Origin: an uncultured Candidatus Saccharibacteria bacterium
GTDB taxonomy: Bacteria; Patescibacteriota; Saccharimonadia; Saccharimonadales; Saccharimonadaceae
DNA length: 64,000 nucleotides
Direction: 5' to 3'
Assembly: GCA_938018005.1 (NCBI GenBank)
Contig: CALIJG010000019.1
Location: forward strand, 124,001-188,000
In this document: piece after piece, positions 25,676 to 32,843 of the stretch
Numbering within the stretch: position 1 is the first letter of the stretch
Layout: every line of letters starts with the position of its first letter
Translations under genes and position numbers: made by a program
The notes under the pieces: generated by a model
Seen by the model: the letters and a program-made list of their open reading frames with translations, nothing else
Database searches by the model: none
Told to the model about the DNA's origin: nothing

Positions 25676-26650
25676 CTATTGTTGAGGAAATTTTGATATA
25701 ATTTCTTTTTTTAATTCATGTGTGAGTAGGGTAACATCACGTATATACCTCAACATCTTGTGCAGTCTATCCCCAATTAGACCCGGAGAGTATTGATGCG
25801 CGCCGTATACCTGAAAATTCTCAAGAGATATTCTAATGATTTCTATAATCTGCTGATCTGTTAGCCTGTCCAAATATTGCATTAGTTCAGCCAGAATCTC
25901 TCTTGACCGGTCGAAGTTGTGACTTCCTCTTAACTCATTAATGAGCAGATCTTGACGATAGTTTGGTTCATCTAATTTAATTTCCGGGAATTCTTCCTTA
26001 AAAAATGAAGATAGATTTTTATAGAGTGTAATGGTCGACTTTTTTCTTTCCTCCCACTCCATAAGAAGGAATTGACTCATTTTAGAGTTATCAAAAGAAG
26101 AGATCCAGTCTCCATCGTTTGTGATAAATATCAAATTTTCTCCGTCCGGTATAGCCTTGAGTAAATGTTCCCAATGTAGTGCATCACCTAAACTGCCTTG
26201 TTTACCAGGAGGATCTCCGCGTGCAAGTCTTTTTTGTGCGTTAGTATAAACCTCGTCAGATAAAGTAACTGGCTGAGAAAAGAGTGCGCCTACAAGACTA
26301 TCTGCTTGTAATTTATATCCTTTTGCATCATTAATTATTTTATCTCTAAGTGCTTCATAATCTTTCTTAAAGTCATTAAATAATTGTTTCAATTGGTTTG
26401 CCTCTTGAGAGTATTGAGAAGCAAGCCGTGGAATTGTAAAGTTAGACAAATTAAACTGTGGGCTATCTAGAGTTTGTTTTATTTTGTTCTCTCGATTGCG
26501 ATAGAACTCATTTCGTATTTGGGTGTTTATGTACAGACTTAGTTTGCTTGATTTCTGCAAATCTACCAGAGCTTGTAGTCTCTTAATGTCGTCCTTACTG
26601 TAATCGTACAAATTTAAATAGATGTTGGTATCGATAAATATGTGTTTCAC
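25676..26650 (-). CDS. PIN-domain protein (PIN_5/DUF4935-like), AT-rich
   Basis: Likely metal-dependent RNase. The start HIFIDTNIYLNLYDYSK carries the first PIN acidic residue. Later acidic positions appear in RNEF near residue 48, GDALHWEHL near 155 and FITNDGDW near 178, as in the large PIN_5-type proteins. The C-terminal 130 residues are helical and of unknown role. The gene is visibly AT-rich against its neighbours, lies on the opposite strand and splits the YabE-like gene from ksgA, which suggests acquisition. It starts with GTG 8 nt after a TATAAG box (26659-26664). No antitoxin-sized partner is beside it, so a classical VapBC pair is unlikely; defence or RNA processing is possible. Confidence 0.8.
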   Translation of the reverse strand: MKHIFIDTNIYLNLYDYSKDDIKRLQALVDLQKSSKLSLYINTQIRNEFYRNRENKIKQTLDSPQFNLSNFTIPRLASQYSQEANQLKQLFNDFKKDYEALRDKIINDAKGYKLQADSLVGALFSQPVTLSDEVYTNAQKRLARGDPPGKQGSLGDALHWEHLLKAIPDGENLIFITNDGDWISSFDNSKMSQFLLMEWEERKKSTITLYKNLSSFFKEEFPEIKLDEPNYRQDLLINELRGSHNFDRSREILAELMQYLDRLTDQQIIEIIRISLENFQVYGAHQYSPGLIGDRLHKMLRYIRDVTLLTHELKKEIISKFPQQ

Positions 26651-26658
26651 AGAATGCC

Positions 26659-26664
26659 CTTATA
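26659..26664 (-). promoter_or_regulatory. -10 box of the PIN gene, leaderless GTG start
   Basis: TATAAG on the reverse strand ends 8 nt before the GTG at 26650. Confidence 0.4.
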
Positions 26665-26723
26665 ATCTTGATTCAACATTAATCTTAACACAGATTGTTA
26701 ATACGGTTTATATAGTTAATCCC

Positions 26724-26732
26724 TGGTATAAT
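26724..26732 (+). promoter_or_regulatory. Extended -10 box of ksgA, leaderless
   Basis: TGGTATAAT ends 6 nt before the ATG at 26739. Earlier in-frame starts from 26622 lie upstream of the promoter and are rejected. Confidence 0.6.
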
Positions 26733-26738
26733 ACAATC

Positions 26739-27521
26739 ATGGCATTACAAAATAAAAAATCTCTGGGGCAGCATTGGCTCAAAGACCCGGATATGCTGGC
26801 GGCGATTGCCGATGCGGCAGCGCTGACCCCTGATGATACAGTATTGGAGATTGGCCCGGGACTTGGCACATTGACAAGCCGGCTCCTTGCTCGGGCAGGC
26901 AGGGTAACCGCGGTAGAGTACGACGCCGACCTCGCGCGCAAACTACCAGGGCAATTCCCTGGCAAGCAGTTAACGGTTGTACACGAAGATATTCTGCAGT
27001 TTGACCTTAGTCAGCTTCCCGCTGACTATGTCGTGGTAGCAAATGTGCCGTATTATATTACGAGCAAGATTGTCCAAAAGCTGCTGACGGCGGAGAATAA
27101 GCCGCGCCGCACAGTACTGCTGGTGCAGAAGGAGGTGGCTGAGCGAATTGCCGCTGAGCCCGGCGCAATGAGCCTATTGGGAGTGAGCGCTCAGCTCTAT
27201 GCTGAGGCGAAGCAAGGCCCAGTGGTACCGCGCCAATTCTTTGTGCCACCGCCCAAGGTAGATTCGCAGGTAGTGGTGCTCGAGACGCGTGCTCAGCCTC
27301 TCGTGTCGCCAGCAGACGAAAAGGATTTCTTCCGCGTGGTACGGGCGGGCTTTGTAGCGAAGCGCAAGAAGCTGCGCAGCGCACTTGCGGCGGGCCTTGC
27401 ACTAGACAAGACAGAAGTGGAGACGATGCTGCAACACGCTGGTATATCGCCAGACTGGCGGGCAGAGGATGTGTCGATTGCCCAATGGCTCGCTATTATG
27501 CAGGAGTGGCGCGCGCGATGA
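26739..27521 (+). CDS. ksgA: 16S rRNA dimethyladenosine transferase KsgA/RsmA
   Basis: Dimethylates two adjacent adenines in helix 45 of 16S rRNA late in small-subunit assembly, using S-adenosylmethionine. It shows KKSLGQHWLKD, the SAM motif LEIGPGLGTLT, VTAVEYDADLA, the catalytic VVANVPYYITS (NxxY-type NVPY) and VLLVQKEVAERIAA, with FFVPPPKVDSQVV in the C-terminal part. At 260 residues it is full length. The stop overlaps the next start as ATGA (27518-27521). Its placement just after RpfB/YabE-type genes repeats a gene order known from Actinobacteria and Firmicutes. Confidence 0.95.
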   Translation: MALQNKKSLGQHWLKDPDMLAAIADAAALTPDDTVLEIGPGLGTLTSRLLARAGRVTAVEYDADLARKLPGQFPGKQLTVVHEDILQFDLSQLPADYVVVANVPYYITSKIVQKLLTAENKPRRTVLLVQKEVAERIAAEPGAMSLLGVSAQLYAEAKQGPVVPRQFFVPPPKVDSQVVVLETRAQPLVSPADEKDFFRVVRAGFVAKRKKLRSALAAGLALDKTEVETMLQHAGISPDWRAEDVSIAQWLAIMQEWRAR

Positions 27522-28261
27522 TCCGGGCTGATCAGCCTACTTGCTTTCCATCAGAACTTCTCGTTAGCGTGTCATCGAGCAGTGATGGCACAATGCTTGA
27601 CCGCACGTTAGGCGAGATACATCACCCGCAGGTGGTAGCACACCGACAGGCCTTTTGCCAGGCGAGCGGGGCCGCATATACGGATGTGGTGTATCAGCGG
27701 GTTGTCTATGGCGCAGGCCGTAACTATGACCAGCTCTGCGAGGTGGATAGCGCTGCGACAACTCACCACACTGCCGAGGTGGTAGCGGACGGCCTCGTGT
27801 CGCGCTCGCCTGGAGTGGGGTTGCTGTTGCCAGTGGCCGATTGCGTGGCGACGGTGCTATATGACCCAGTGCAGCGGGTGCTCGCGCTATTGCATCTGGG
27901 GCGGCATTCGACACTCTCACCACTGCTTGTTCGGACAATTGATCGCCTCGTCCACGAAGGCTCTCGGGCGGAAGATATCATTGTTTGGATGAGCCCAAGT
28001 GCGCAGCGGCAGAGCTATGTGATGCAGTATTTTAACCAGGCAACTGACCCAGCTTGGCAGCCCTTTTGCTCGCACGAAGCTGATGGTATCCATCTTGACT
28101 TGCCGGGCTTTAATGCTGCTGTGTGCCAGCGCGCCGGCATTGCGCCGCACAATATCCACACCTCGCCTGTCGATACAGTAACAAACCCTGAGTACTTCTC
28201 GCACACAGCGGGTGACACTGGTGGGCGGTTTGCCGTGCTGGCAATGATGCGGGGGAATTAA
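27518..28261 (+). CDS. PgeF/YfiH-family protein (laccase-domain purine nucleoside phosphorylase family)
   Basis: Member of the COG1496 (DUF152) family. Family members have been described as purine nucleoside phosphorylase/deaminase enzymes and, as PgeF, as peptidoglycan-edit enzymes that remove L-Ser-containing precursors. The core PVADCVATVLYD holds Cys109 and ALLHLGRHS holds His126, two of the three metal ligands; the usual HAGWRG box is changed to HLGRHS. The C-terminal part has VDTVTNPEYFSHTAG and GRFAVLAMM as in the family. The start at 27518 is coupled to ksgA by ATGA; an earlier ATG at 27485 lies inside ksgA. An editing role beside a MurE-like gene would be logical but is inference. 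Confidence 0.85.
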   Translation: MIRADQPTCFPSELLVSVSSSSDGTMLDRTLGEIHHPQVVAHRQAFCQASGAAYTDVVYQRVVYGAGRNYDQLCEVDSAATTHHTAEVVADGLVSRSPGVGLLLPVADCVATVLYDPVQRVLALLHLGRHSTLSPLLVRTIDRLVHEGSRAEDIIVWMSPSAQRQSYVMQYFNQATDPAWQPFCSHEADGIHLDLPGFNAAVCQRAGIAPHNIHTSPVDTVTNPEYFSHTAGDTGGRFAVLAMMRGN

Positions 28262-28327
28262 TAGCAATCCGCAGATAAACGAACGTCAAACTCCTCCGCG
28301 GTATGGCTGCGTTCATACCTTGCAATA

Positions 28328-28333
28328 TATAAT
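28328..28333 (+). promoter_or_regulatory. -10 box upstream of the 28410 gene
   Basis: TATAAT about 75 nt before the ATG at 28410, which also has AAGGAG at 28397-28402. This unit has a normal leader. Confidence 0.4.
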
Positions 28334-28409
28334 TACATCAGCTATTCTGTGATAAGAAAAGTTTTGTCCATCGATTGGCTGTGGTGGATGCAAGAGAAGG
28401 AGTGCAAGC

Positions 28410-29072
28410 ATGGGATGGTTTAAGAATTCGTTTGGCATTGGGGCTGGTGTAACGCTGGGAGATATGGCGGCTCAGACCGGTGTTGCTATGGCAGTTGATA
28501 TTATTGATGGATCGACCAAGAAGCTGCAGGACGACTATCGCATAGAGCATTTTGACCCAATTGTCCGCGACGATATTTCGCACATTATTGCACGTGGCGC
28601 GCTGAGTGAGATGTCATATCCCTTTCCTACTGAGCTCGATTCCAATGCGAAGGCCGCGCAGCAGCCAGGGGAGAAGAGTAGCTTCGTGCAGCGGCACAAA
28701 ATCGCCGTTGGTATAACTGGTGCGCTTGTGCTGGTGGCAATATGCAACCCCAAGCAAAGCGCCATCGTATTGCTTATTGGGCTGTGGCTGCTGATTGTTA
28801 CCGTTGGCATCACCATATTCAAAAAAGCGAGCCGCACTGCCACAGGCATGATGGTTGGTGCGCTCAGTGCACCAAGGGAGCAGCTTATCAAGGATGGCCA
28901 GCAGTATTGGCGTATTCGCGAATATGTGCGCCAAGCCCTGGCTCTAGCTGAGCTCAGCCCACAAGATGCTGTGCTGAAGCTGAGCCACACCCAGCTTGGG
29001 CAGCAATTCCCAGACACAGTGGAAGAGATTGAGGCAAACGCCTTTTACTACAAGCAAAAACTGCAGCAATAA
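28410..29072 (+). CDS. Membrane protein of unknown function (220 aa)
   Basis: Unrecognised. Residues 1-30 are Gly-rich (GWFKNSFGIGAGVTLGDMAAQTG). Two adjacent hydrophobic helices lie at about 97-115 and 118-138 (IAVGITGALVLVAI and IVLLIGLWLLIVTVGITIF). The last 60 residues are soluble and helical (EYVRQALALAELSPQDAVLKLS). This hairpin membrane layout would place both ends on the same side. AAGGAG lies 7 nt before the ATG, and the cupin-like fragment follows 20 nt later with its own strong ribosome site, so the two are probably co-transcribed. No functional claim is possible. Confidence 0.75.
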   Translation: MGWFKNSFGIGAGVTLGDMAAQTGVAMAVDIIDGSTKKLQDDYRIEHFDPIVRDDISHIIARGALSEMSYPFPTELDSNAKAAQQPGEKSSFVQRHKIAVGITGALVLVAICNPKQSAIVLLIGLWLLIVTVGITIFKKASRTATGMMVGALSAPREQLIKDGQQYWRIREYVRQALALAELSPQDAVLKLSHTQLGQQFPDTVEEIEANAFYYKQKLQQ

Positions 29073-29092
29073 GCAAATAGAAGGAGCAACCC

Positions 29093-29278
29093 ATGCGCAT
29101 TATCAAACGTCCAGCAACCACCATCCCTAAAGAATCTGCCCACGGCGGCAGTGGAGCACGCAAAGTCTATGTGTCGGCTGAGTACGCCACGAGCCCATAT
29201 TGCGAGGCGATCACCCATGGTTGGCTGCCTGCAGGAGCGACCTTTGACTGGCATGTGATGCCCCGGCCGATTCCTTAA
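29093..29278 (+). CDS. Small protein resembling the start of a cupin (61 aa), possible truncation
   Basis: AGAAGGAG lies 7 nt before the ATG, so translation is well supported. Residues 20-55 (GARKVYVSAEYATSPYCEAITHG, WLPAGATFDWH) resemble the opening strands of small cupins, where a tryptophan-histidine pair begins the first metal motif and is normally followed by a second His and a Glu. Here the frame ends 7 residues later. No continuation is visible in other frames up to 29400. It may be a decayed cupin or a genuine small protein; confidence in the cupin link is low. Confidence 0.5.
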   Translation: MRIIKRPATTIPKESAHGGSGARKVYVSAEYATSPYCEAITHGWLPAGATFDWHVMPRPIP

Positions 29279-29408
29279 CTGCTTTAATGTTGCATATAAA
29301 TCCAGCGGTGTTGGTGTATGAGAGATGGCCGTTGGTTCTGGGATATTTCTGGGTTGCATTTGTGTTGCGCGGAGTTGTACAGTCATAATAGCTATTATTG
29401 TAGCATCT

Positions 29409-30428
29409 TTAATTTTTATGCGTGAGGTCTTCGCCTAGCTTATCACGCAGCTTTGCTGGCACAGGATAGCCTTTCTCCCGGAGCTTAGTGAGAATGCGTA
29501 TCTGCTGCTCAGATGAATAATATACGGTTGGGCGTCGACCTTGCTCTTTGCGCGTTGTGCCGGTCAGACTGTCCTCGCCTTCGGATTTTTCTTGATTAAG
29601 GGCGGCAATAGCTCGTCGCACTGTCATGTCGTGCACACCAAGTGCTCTGGCGAGTTGCGGGCAGGTCATTTCTTCTTCTTGTGGAGGGAGGAGTGTGTGG
29701 GTGTCGGCGTTGTGGGGGCGAAAATGCCCTTGGAGGCTCAGAAGTTGTTTGGGTGTGATGAATGGGCGCATCGAATTGCCGCGTGGAGCGACAATGATCT
29801 CGCCGATCTTCTGGATGACCTGAGGATTCCTCAACGCTTTCTCGACCGCATACGGTGTTATATCAAGGTAGCGAGAAGCCTGGCCAACAGATATAAGTGG
29901 CTCTGGGCGATGATGATAGACGCCATGGAGCCAGCTGTTGTTAGTCTGGTCGGCAGCGATACGCTGGTGCACATCAGCAAGTGGGCTCGTGAGTGCATCA
30001 TACATATACCAGGCAAAATGATGATCGGTCGATAGAGCAACACCACACGTCTCATCTTGCACGAGCTCAGCAAGATCGTGTTTCCTATACTCATGCAATG
30101 GTTGATAGCTATTGCCCTGAGCCTGTGCGGCTTGTTCTACAGCTGGAGTATCAAAAACAAAGGCAACATCTGGATAGGTGATAACGGTGCGAGCAGGCTG
30201 GGTGTCATGTGGTTGGATGGTTGCAATAAAGCGAAGGAGTTGCTGCGATGCAGATGTTTCTTGAATATGTTGTGACATATATGCCTGCGCCGGGTCGTGA
30301 ATAGAAAGGCCAAGGTCATTCTCAAGCAAGAAGCGCAGAAGTTTGTGCAAGTCGTTGAGCTTTTCTGCTTGGGCGATATAGCTGCCAAGTATCTCGGGTG
30401 ATTGTGTTGATCGCTGGGGTATTTCCAT
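29409..30428 (-). CDS. Multi-HTH protein A, paralogue of the next gene
   Basis: Unnamed family. An N-terminal domain of about 165 residues (LLRFLLENDLG, RTVITYPDVAFVFDT, CGVAL, YDALTSPLADVHQRI) is followed by two helix-turn-helix-like modules. The first, at about 190-235, reads ISVGQASRYLDITPYAVEKAL; the second, at about 255-280, reads MTCPQLARALGVHDMTVRRAI. A conserved RRPTVYYSSEQQIRIL segment ends the protein. Every block matches the gene at 30483-31619, so they arose by tandem duplication. The ATG at 30428 is chosen because an upstream ATG abuts the TATAGT box (30441-30446). DNA binding is inferred; the target is unknown. Confidence 0.72.
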   Translation of the reverse strand: MEIPQRSTQSPEILGSYIAQAEKLNDLHKLLRFLLENDLGLSIHDPAQAYMSQHIQETSASQQLLRFIATIQPHDTQPARTVITYPDVAFVFDTPAVEQAAQAQGNSYQPLHEYRKHDLAELVQDETCGVALSTDHHFAWYMYDALTSPLADVHQRIAADQTNNSWLHGVYHHRPEPLISVGQASRYLDITPYAVEKALRNPQVIQKIGEIIVAPRGNSMRPFITPKQLLSLQGHFRPHNADTHTLLPPQEEEMTCPQLARALGVHDMTVRRAIAALNQEKSEGEDSLTGTTRKEQGRRPTVYYSSEQQIRILTKLREKGYPVPAKLRDKLGEDLTHKN

Positions 30429-30440
30429 ACGTACTACCAT

Positions 30441-30446
30441 ACTATA
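30441..30446 (-). promoter_or_regulatory. -10 box of multi-HTH gene A
   Basis: TATAGT on the reverse strand, 12 nt before the ATG at 30428, so the leader would be only a few nucleotides. Confidence 0.4.
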
Positions 30447-30482
30447 GCATAGGTAGTGGGAGTGTGTATTTAATCTAAATGC

Positions 30483-31619
30483 TTAGTGAACCGTTGTACC
30501 AAGTGATCGCCCCAGAACTTGCTCAGCTTGCCGAGGCGAGAGGTGGTAGCCTCGCTTGTGAGATGGCTGACCATTCTCGAGCTGTGTACGATATTGTTTG
30601 GGTGTTATATTAAGGGCTTTTATAGCTTTGTTGATAGTGGGCCGCGTTGCACGGAGGCTCTTAGCGACGTCCTTGCAAGGCAGGTATCCCTCTGGCGCAA
30701 CGCCAAAGAGCCCTGCTTCACGTGCCCAGTTCTCAATCTTCCGCTGGTCGGTGGGTGAGTAGTAGCAGTATGATAGCCCAGTAGCTTTTTGATATTCCTC
30801 CCCTTGGATGTTAGCGCCAGCACCGTTAAGCTCGTCAATGATACGCCGCACTGTATTGCCGCTAACGCTTAACTTTTTGGCGATGCCATGTAGTGTGCGA
30901 TACCCCTCTGGTGGTGGGGTAGACTGGAGATGCTCGGCGAGGATTGCTACTTGGTGTGGCGTAAGGAGATGTTGCAACTCTGTGCCGCGCTGGGCGGTAG
31001 CGATTTTGCCAAGTTTTTCATAAATTGCAGGGTCGTCCAGTGCCTTCTCAATGGTTTGTGGGGCAATACCAAGCTCTCCGGCAGCACGGTGGATGGTTAC
31101 TTTACCAAGTGAGCGCCGGGTTTGAGCTATATGGTGCTGCTGCTCCAGCTCCATAACCTCAGTGATGCGCGCCCGGGCATCGGCAATCGGATGAGTGAGC
31201 GCATCGACCATGCTCGCCGTAAAGCGCTGGCCATGAGGGAGCTCTAGGCCGCAGGCTGGGTCTTGTTTGATGAGATATAGCAACTCCTCCTTTGTATGGC
31301 TTTCAAGCGACCCATGCTGCTCAGGACGATACTGCTGCGTCGCGTGCGTATCGAGCACAAGCGTGATGTCGGGGTAGATAGCCACCGTCCGGCCTGGTTG
31401 CTGGTACTCCTGACGTGGCGGTATTGTTATCATGTAGTGAGCGGAGTTGACTAATGCTTCTGTGTCGCTATGCTCAGAAGAAATAGATACATCACGCGTG
31501 TCATAGCCAAGGTCATTCGCGAGCAAAAATAACAAGTACTGGCGGTCTTTCTCCAGCTGCGCTGTCCGCTTATTGTCTGGCGAGTGCTCGGGAGGGTGGG
31601 ATGATGAGCGATGTTCCAT
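30483..31619 (-). CDS. Multi-HTH protein B (378 aa)
   Basis: Paralogue of the neighbouring gene with the same N-terminal domain (YLLFLLANDLG, RTVAIYPDITLVLDT, CGLEL, VDALTHPIADARARI). Three helix-turn-helix-like modules follow: IHRAAGELGIAPQTIEKAL (about 175), LHGIAKKLSVSGNTVRRII (about 242) and CKDVAKSLRATRPTINKAI (about 312). Segments after the modules (LTPHQVAIL, YYSPTDQRKIENW, LSPRQAEQV) resemble the wing or effector parts of MerR-like or excisionase-like domains. No integrase or phage gene is nearby. The ATG lies 13 nt from a TATAAT on the reverse strand (31633-31638). A regulator or chromosome-organising role is inference. Confidence 0.75.
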   Translation of the reverse strand: MEHRSSSHPPEHSPDNKRTAQLEKDRQYLLFLLANDLGYDTRDVSISSEHSDTEALVNSAHYMITIPPRQEYQQPGRTVAIYPDITLVLDTHATQQYRPEQHGSLESHTKEELLYLIKQDPACGLELPHGQRFTASMVDALTHPIADARARITEVMELEQQHHIAQTRRSLGKVTIHRAAGELGIAPQTIEKALDDPAIYEKLGKIATAQRGTELQHLLTPHQVAILAEHLQSTPPPEGYRTLHGIAKKLSVSGNTVRRIIDELNGAGANIQGEEYQKATGLSYCYYSPTDQRKIENWAREAGLFGVAPEGYLPCKDVAKSLRATRPTINKAIKALNITPKQYRTQLENGQPSHKRGYHLSPRQAEQVLGRSLGTTVH

Positions 31620-31632
31620 AACAGAGTAGTGT

Positions 31633-31638
31633 ATTATA
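31633..31638 (-). promoter_or_regulatory. -10 box of multi-HTH gene B
   Basis: TATAAT on the reverse strand, 13 nt before the start codon. Confidence 0.45.
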
Positions 31639-31757
31639 TAGTATAGATTGCAATATTGTCAACAATATGACTGAACACTAGTATGTCATACCAAAACGTG
31701 GTACGATACAAACACGTTAACGCTAAAGAGAAATCTATAAAGAAAATATGAGGTACT

Positions 31758-32819
31758 ATGAACGCAGACCAATCATCGACTCAGCCAGCAGAAGCGCCGA
31801 AGCCTATTAATGGTGCACAACTCGTCTCACTTATTAATGCCCTACGTAAGCTCCCCTGGCCAATGATGTATGAGGTGTATGATAGTCTCGTCCAAGAGCT
31901 GGGTTGGCAGCTCGTCAAGCCACGTGAGCAAGAGCCACAGACGGGGCACGAGCAGTGTATGCACTACGATGGTCACATGCCACTGCTTGCTACAATAGAA
32001 AATGACGTTGTAACGTCGGTGGCGAGTAGTCCAGTCATCGATGTAATTCACCAATTACCAGCAGACACGTGCCGCGCACTCTACGACGAATACTGCGCAG
32101 CTGGCACAGCGGCCTGGGGCTGGCCGACCGATGTACGACACACAGGTCATCTCACTGGTACGATGTGGAAGGGTTTTGCTCCACAAACACCAGCTTCGTG
32201 GGAGTACGTTAGTATCAACCTCAACGAGGAGGATAAGACAATCATGTTTGTCCTTGCTAGCGAGCAGACTGGTGCACCGTCCGATGGCGCCCGCCGCCCG
32301 CGCACGATTCGTCCCTATCCTGGCCCTGATCCATTGCCGCGCCTGGAGAGTGAGCTGCATGAGGAGACATACTTCTCTCCAGAGCAATTCACCGCCTGGA
32401 TCGATCGCATCCTGCACCAGCCATGGCCCCTGTCTTTGCAGCAGCTTGATACCACAATGCAGAGCCAGGGTTGGCAGCTCATGAAGCAAGAGGAAAATAC
32501 CTGGTGGTATTATGATGGGCCGCTGCGGGTTATGGTGTCTGGCGAGGGTAACACTGTATCTATGGTAGTGGTATGGTTTGCCAATGGTTCACCCACAGCA
32601 GCCTGTCTTGACCTCTATCGCCAATATAGGCAGGCTGGGCAGGAAGCCTGGGGTGAGCCAGGCGACGAGGTGGACGAAGCCGAGCATGCCGCAGAAGGTC
32701 TTGCTATCTCAACCGTCTGGATGAACGACCAGGACGACACCATCACCCTGATGCAGAGCACGGATAAGCTCTATGTGCTGATTGATATCGCCAAGCGGCA
32801 GCAGCCCAAGACACCCTAA
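31758..32819 (+). CDS. Protein with two tandem LPW/YDG domains (353 aa)
   Basis: Two homologous halves of about 155 residues. Half one: LINALRKLPWPMMYEV, ELGWQLVK, MHYDGHM, LYDEYCAAGTAAWGWPTD and TIMFVLASE. Half two: WIDRILHQPWPLSLQQ, SQGWQLMK, YYDGPLRV, LYRQYRQAGQEAWGEPGD and TITLMQSTD. The same domain is the N-terminal part of the reverse-strand protein at 3497-4609. The pattern recalls actinobacterial DUF6301/immunity-like domains, but I cannot confirm this. It is soluble with no signal peptide. A GAGG site precedes the ATG. It lies just upstream of metG, which has its own promoter. Confidence 0.75.
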   Translation: MNADQSSTQPAEAPKPINGAQLVSLINALRKLPWPMMYEVYDSLVQELGWQLVKPREQEPQTGHEQCMHYDGHMPLLATIENDVVTSVASSPVIDVIHQLPADTCRALYDEYCAAGTAAWGWPTDVRHTGHLTGTMWKGFAPQTPASWEYVSINLNEEDKTIMFVLASEQTGAPSDGARRPRTIRPYPGPDPLPRLESELHEETYFSPEQFTAWIDRILHQPWPLSLQQLDTTMQSQGWQLMKQEENTWWYYDGPLRVMVSGEGNTVSMVVVWFANGSPTAACLDLYRQYRQAGQEAWGEPGDEVDEAEHAAEGLAISTVWMNDQDDTITLMQSTDKLYVLIDIAKRQQPKTP

Positions 32820-32828
32820 CTCGCCCCA

Positions 32829-32837
32829 TGCTATAAT
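32829..32837 (+). promoter_or_regulatory. Extended -10 box of metG, leaderless
   Basis: TGCTATAAT ends 6 nt before the ATG at 32844. Confidence 0.6.
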
Positions 32838-32843
32838 ACCCCT

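Noticed and set aside
25676..26650. VapBC-type toxin-antitoxin pair
   Set aside because: The PIN protein is far larger than VapC and no small antitoxin gene adjoins it on the same strand.
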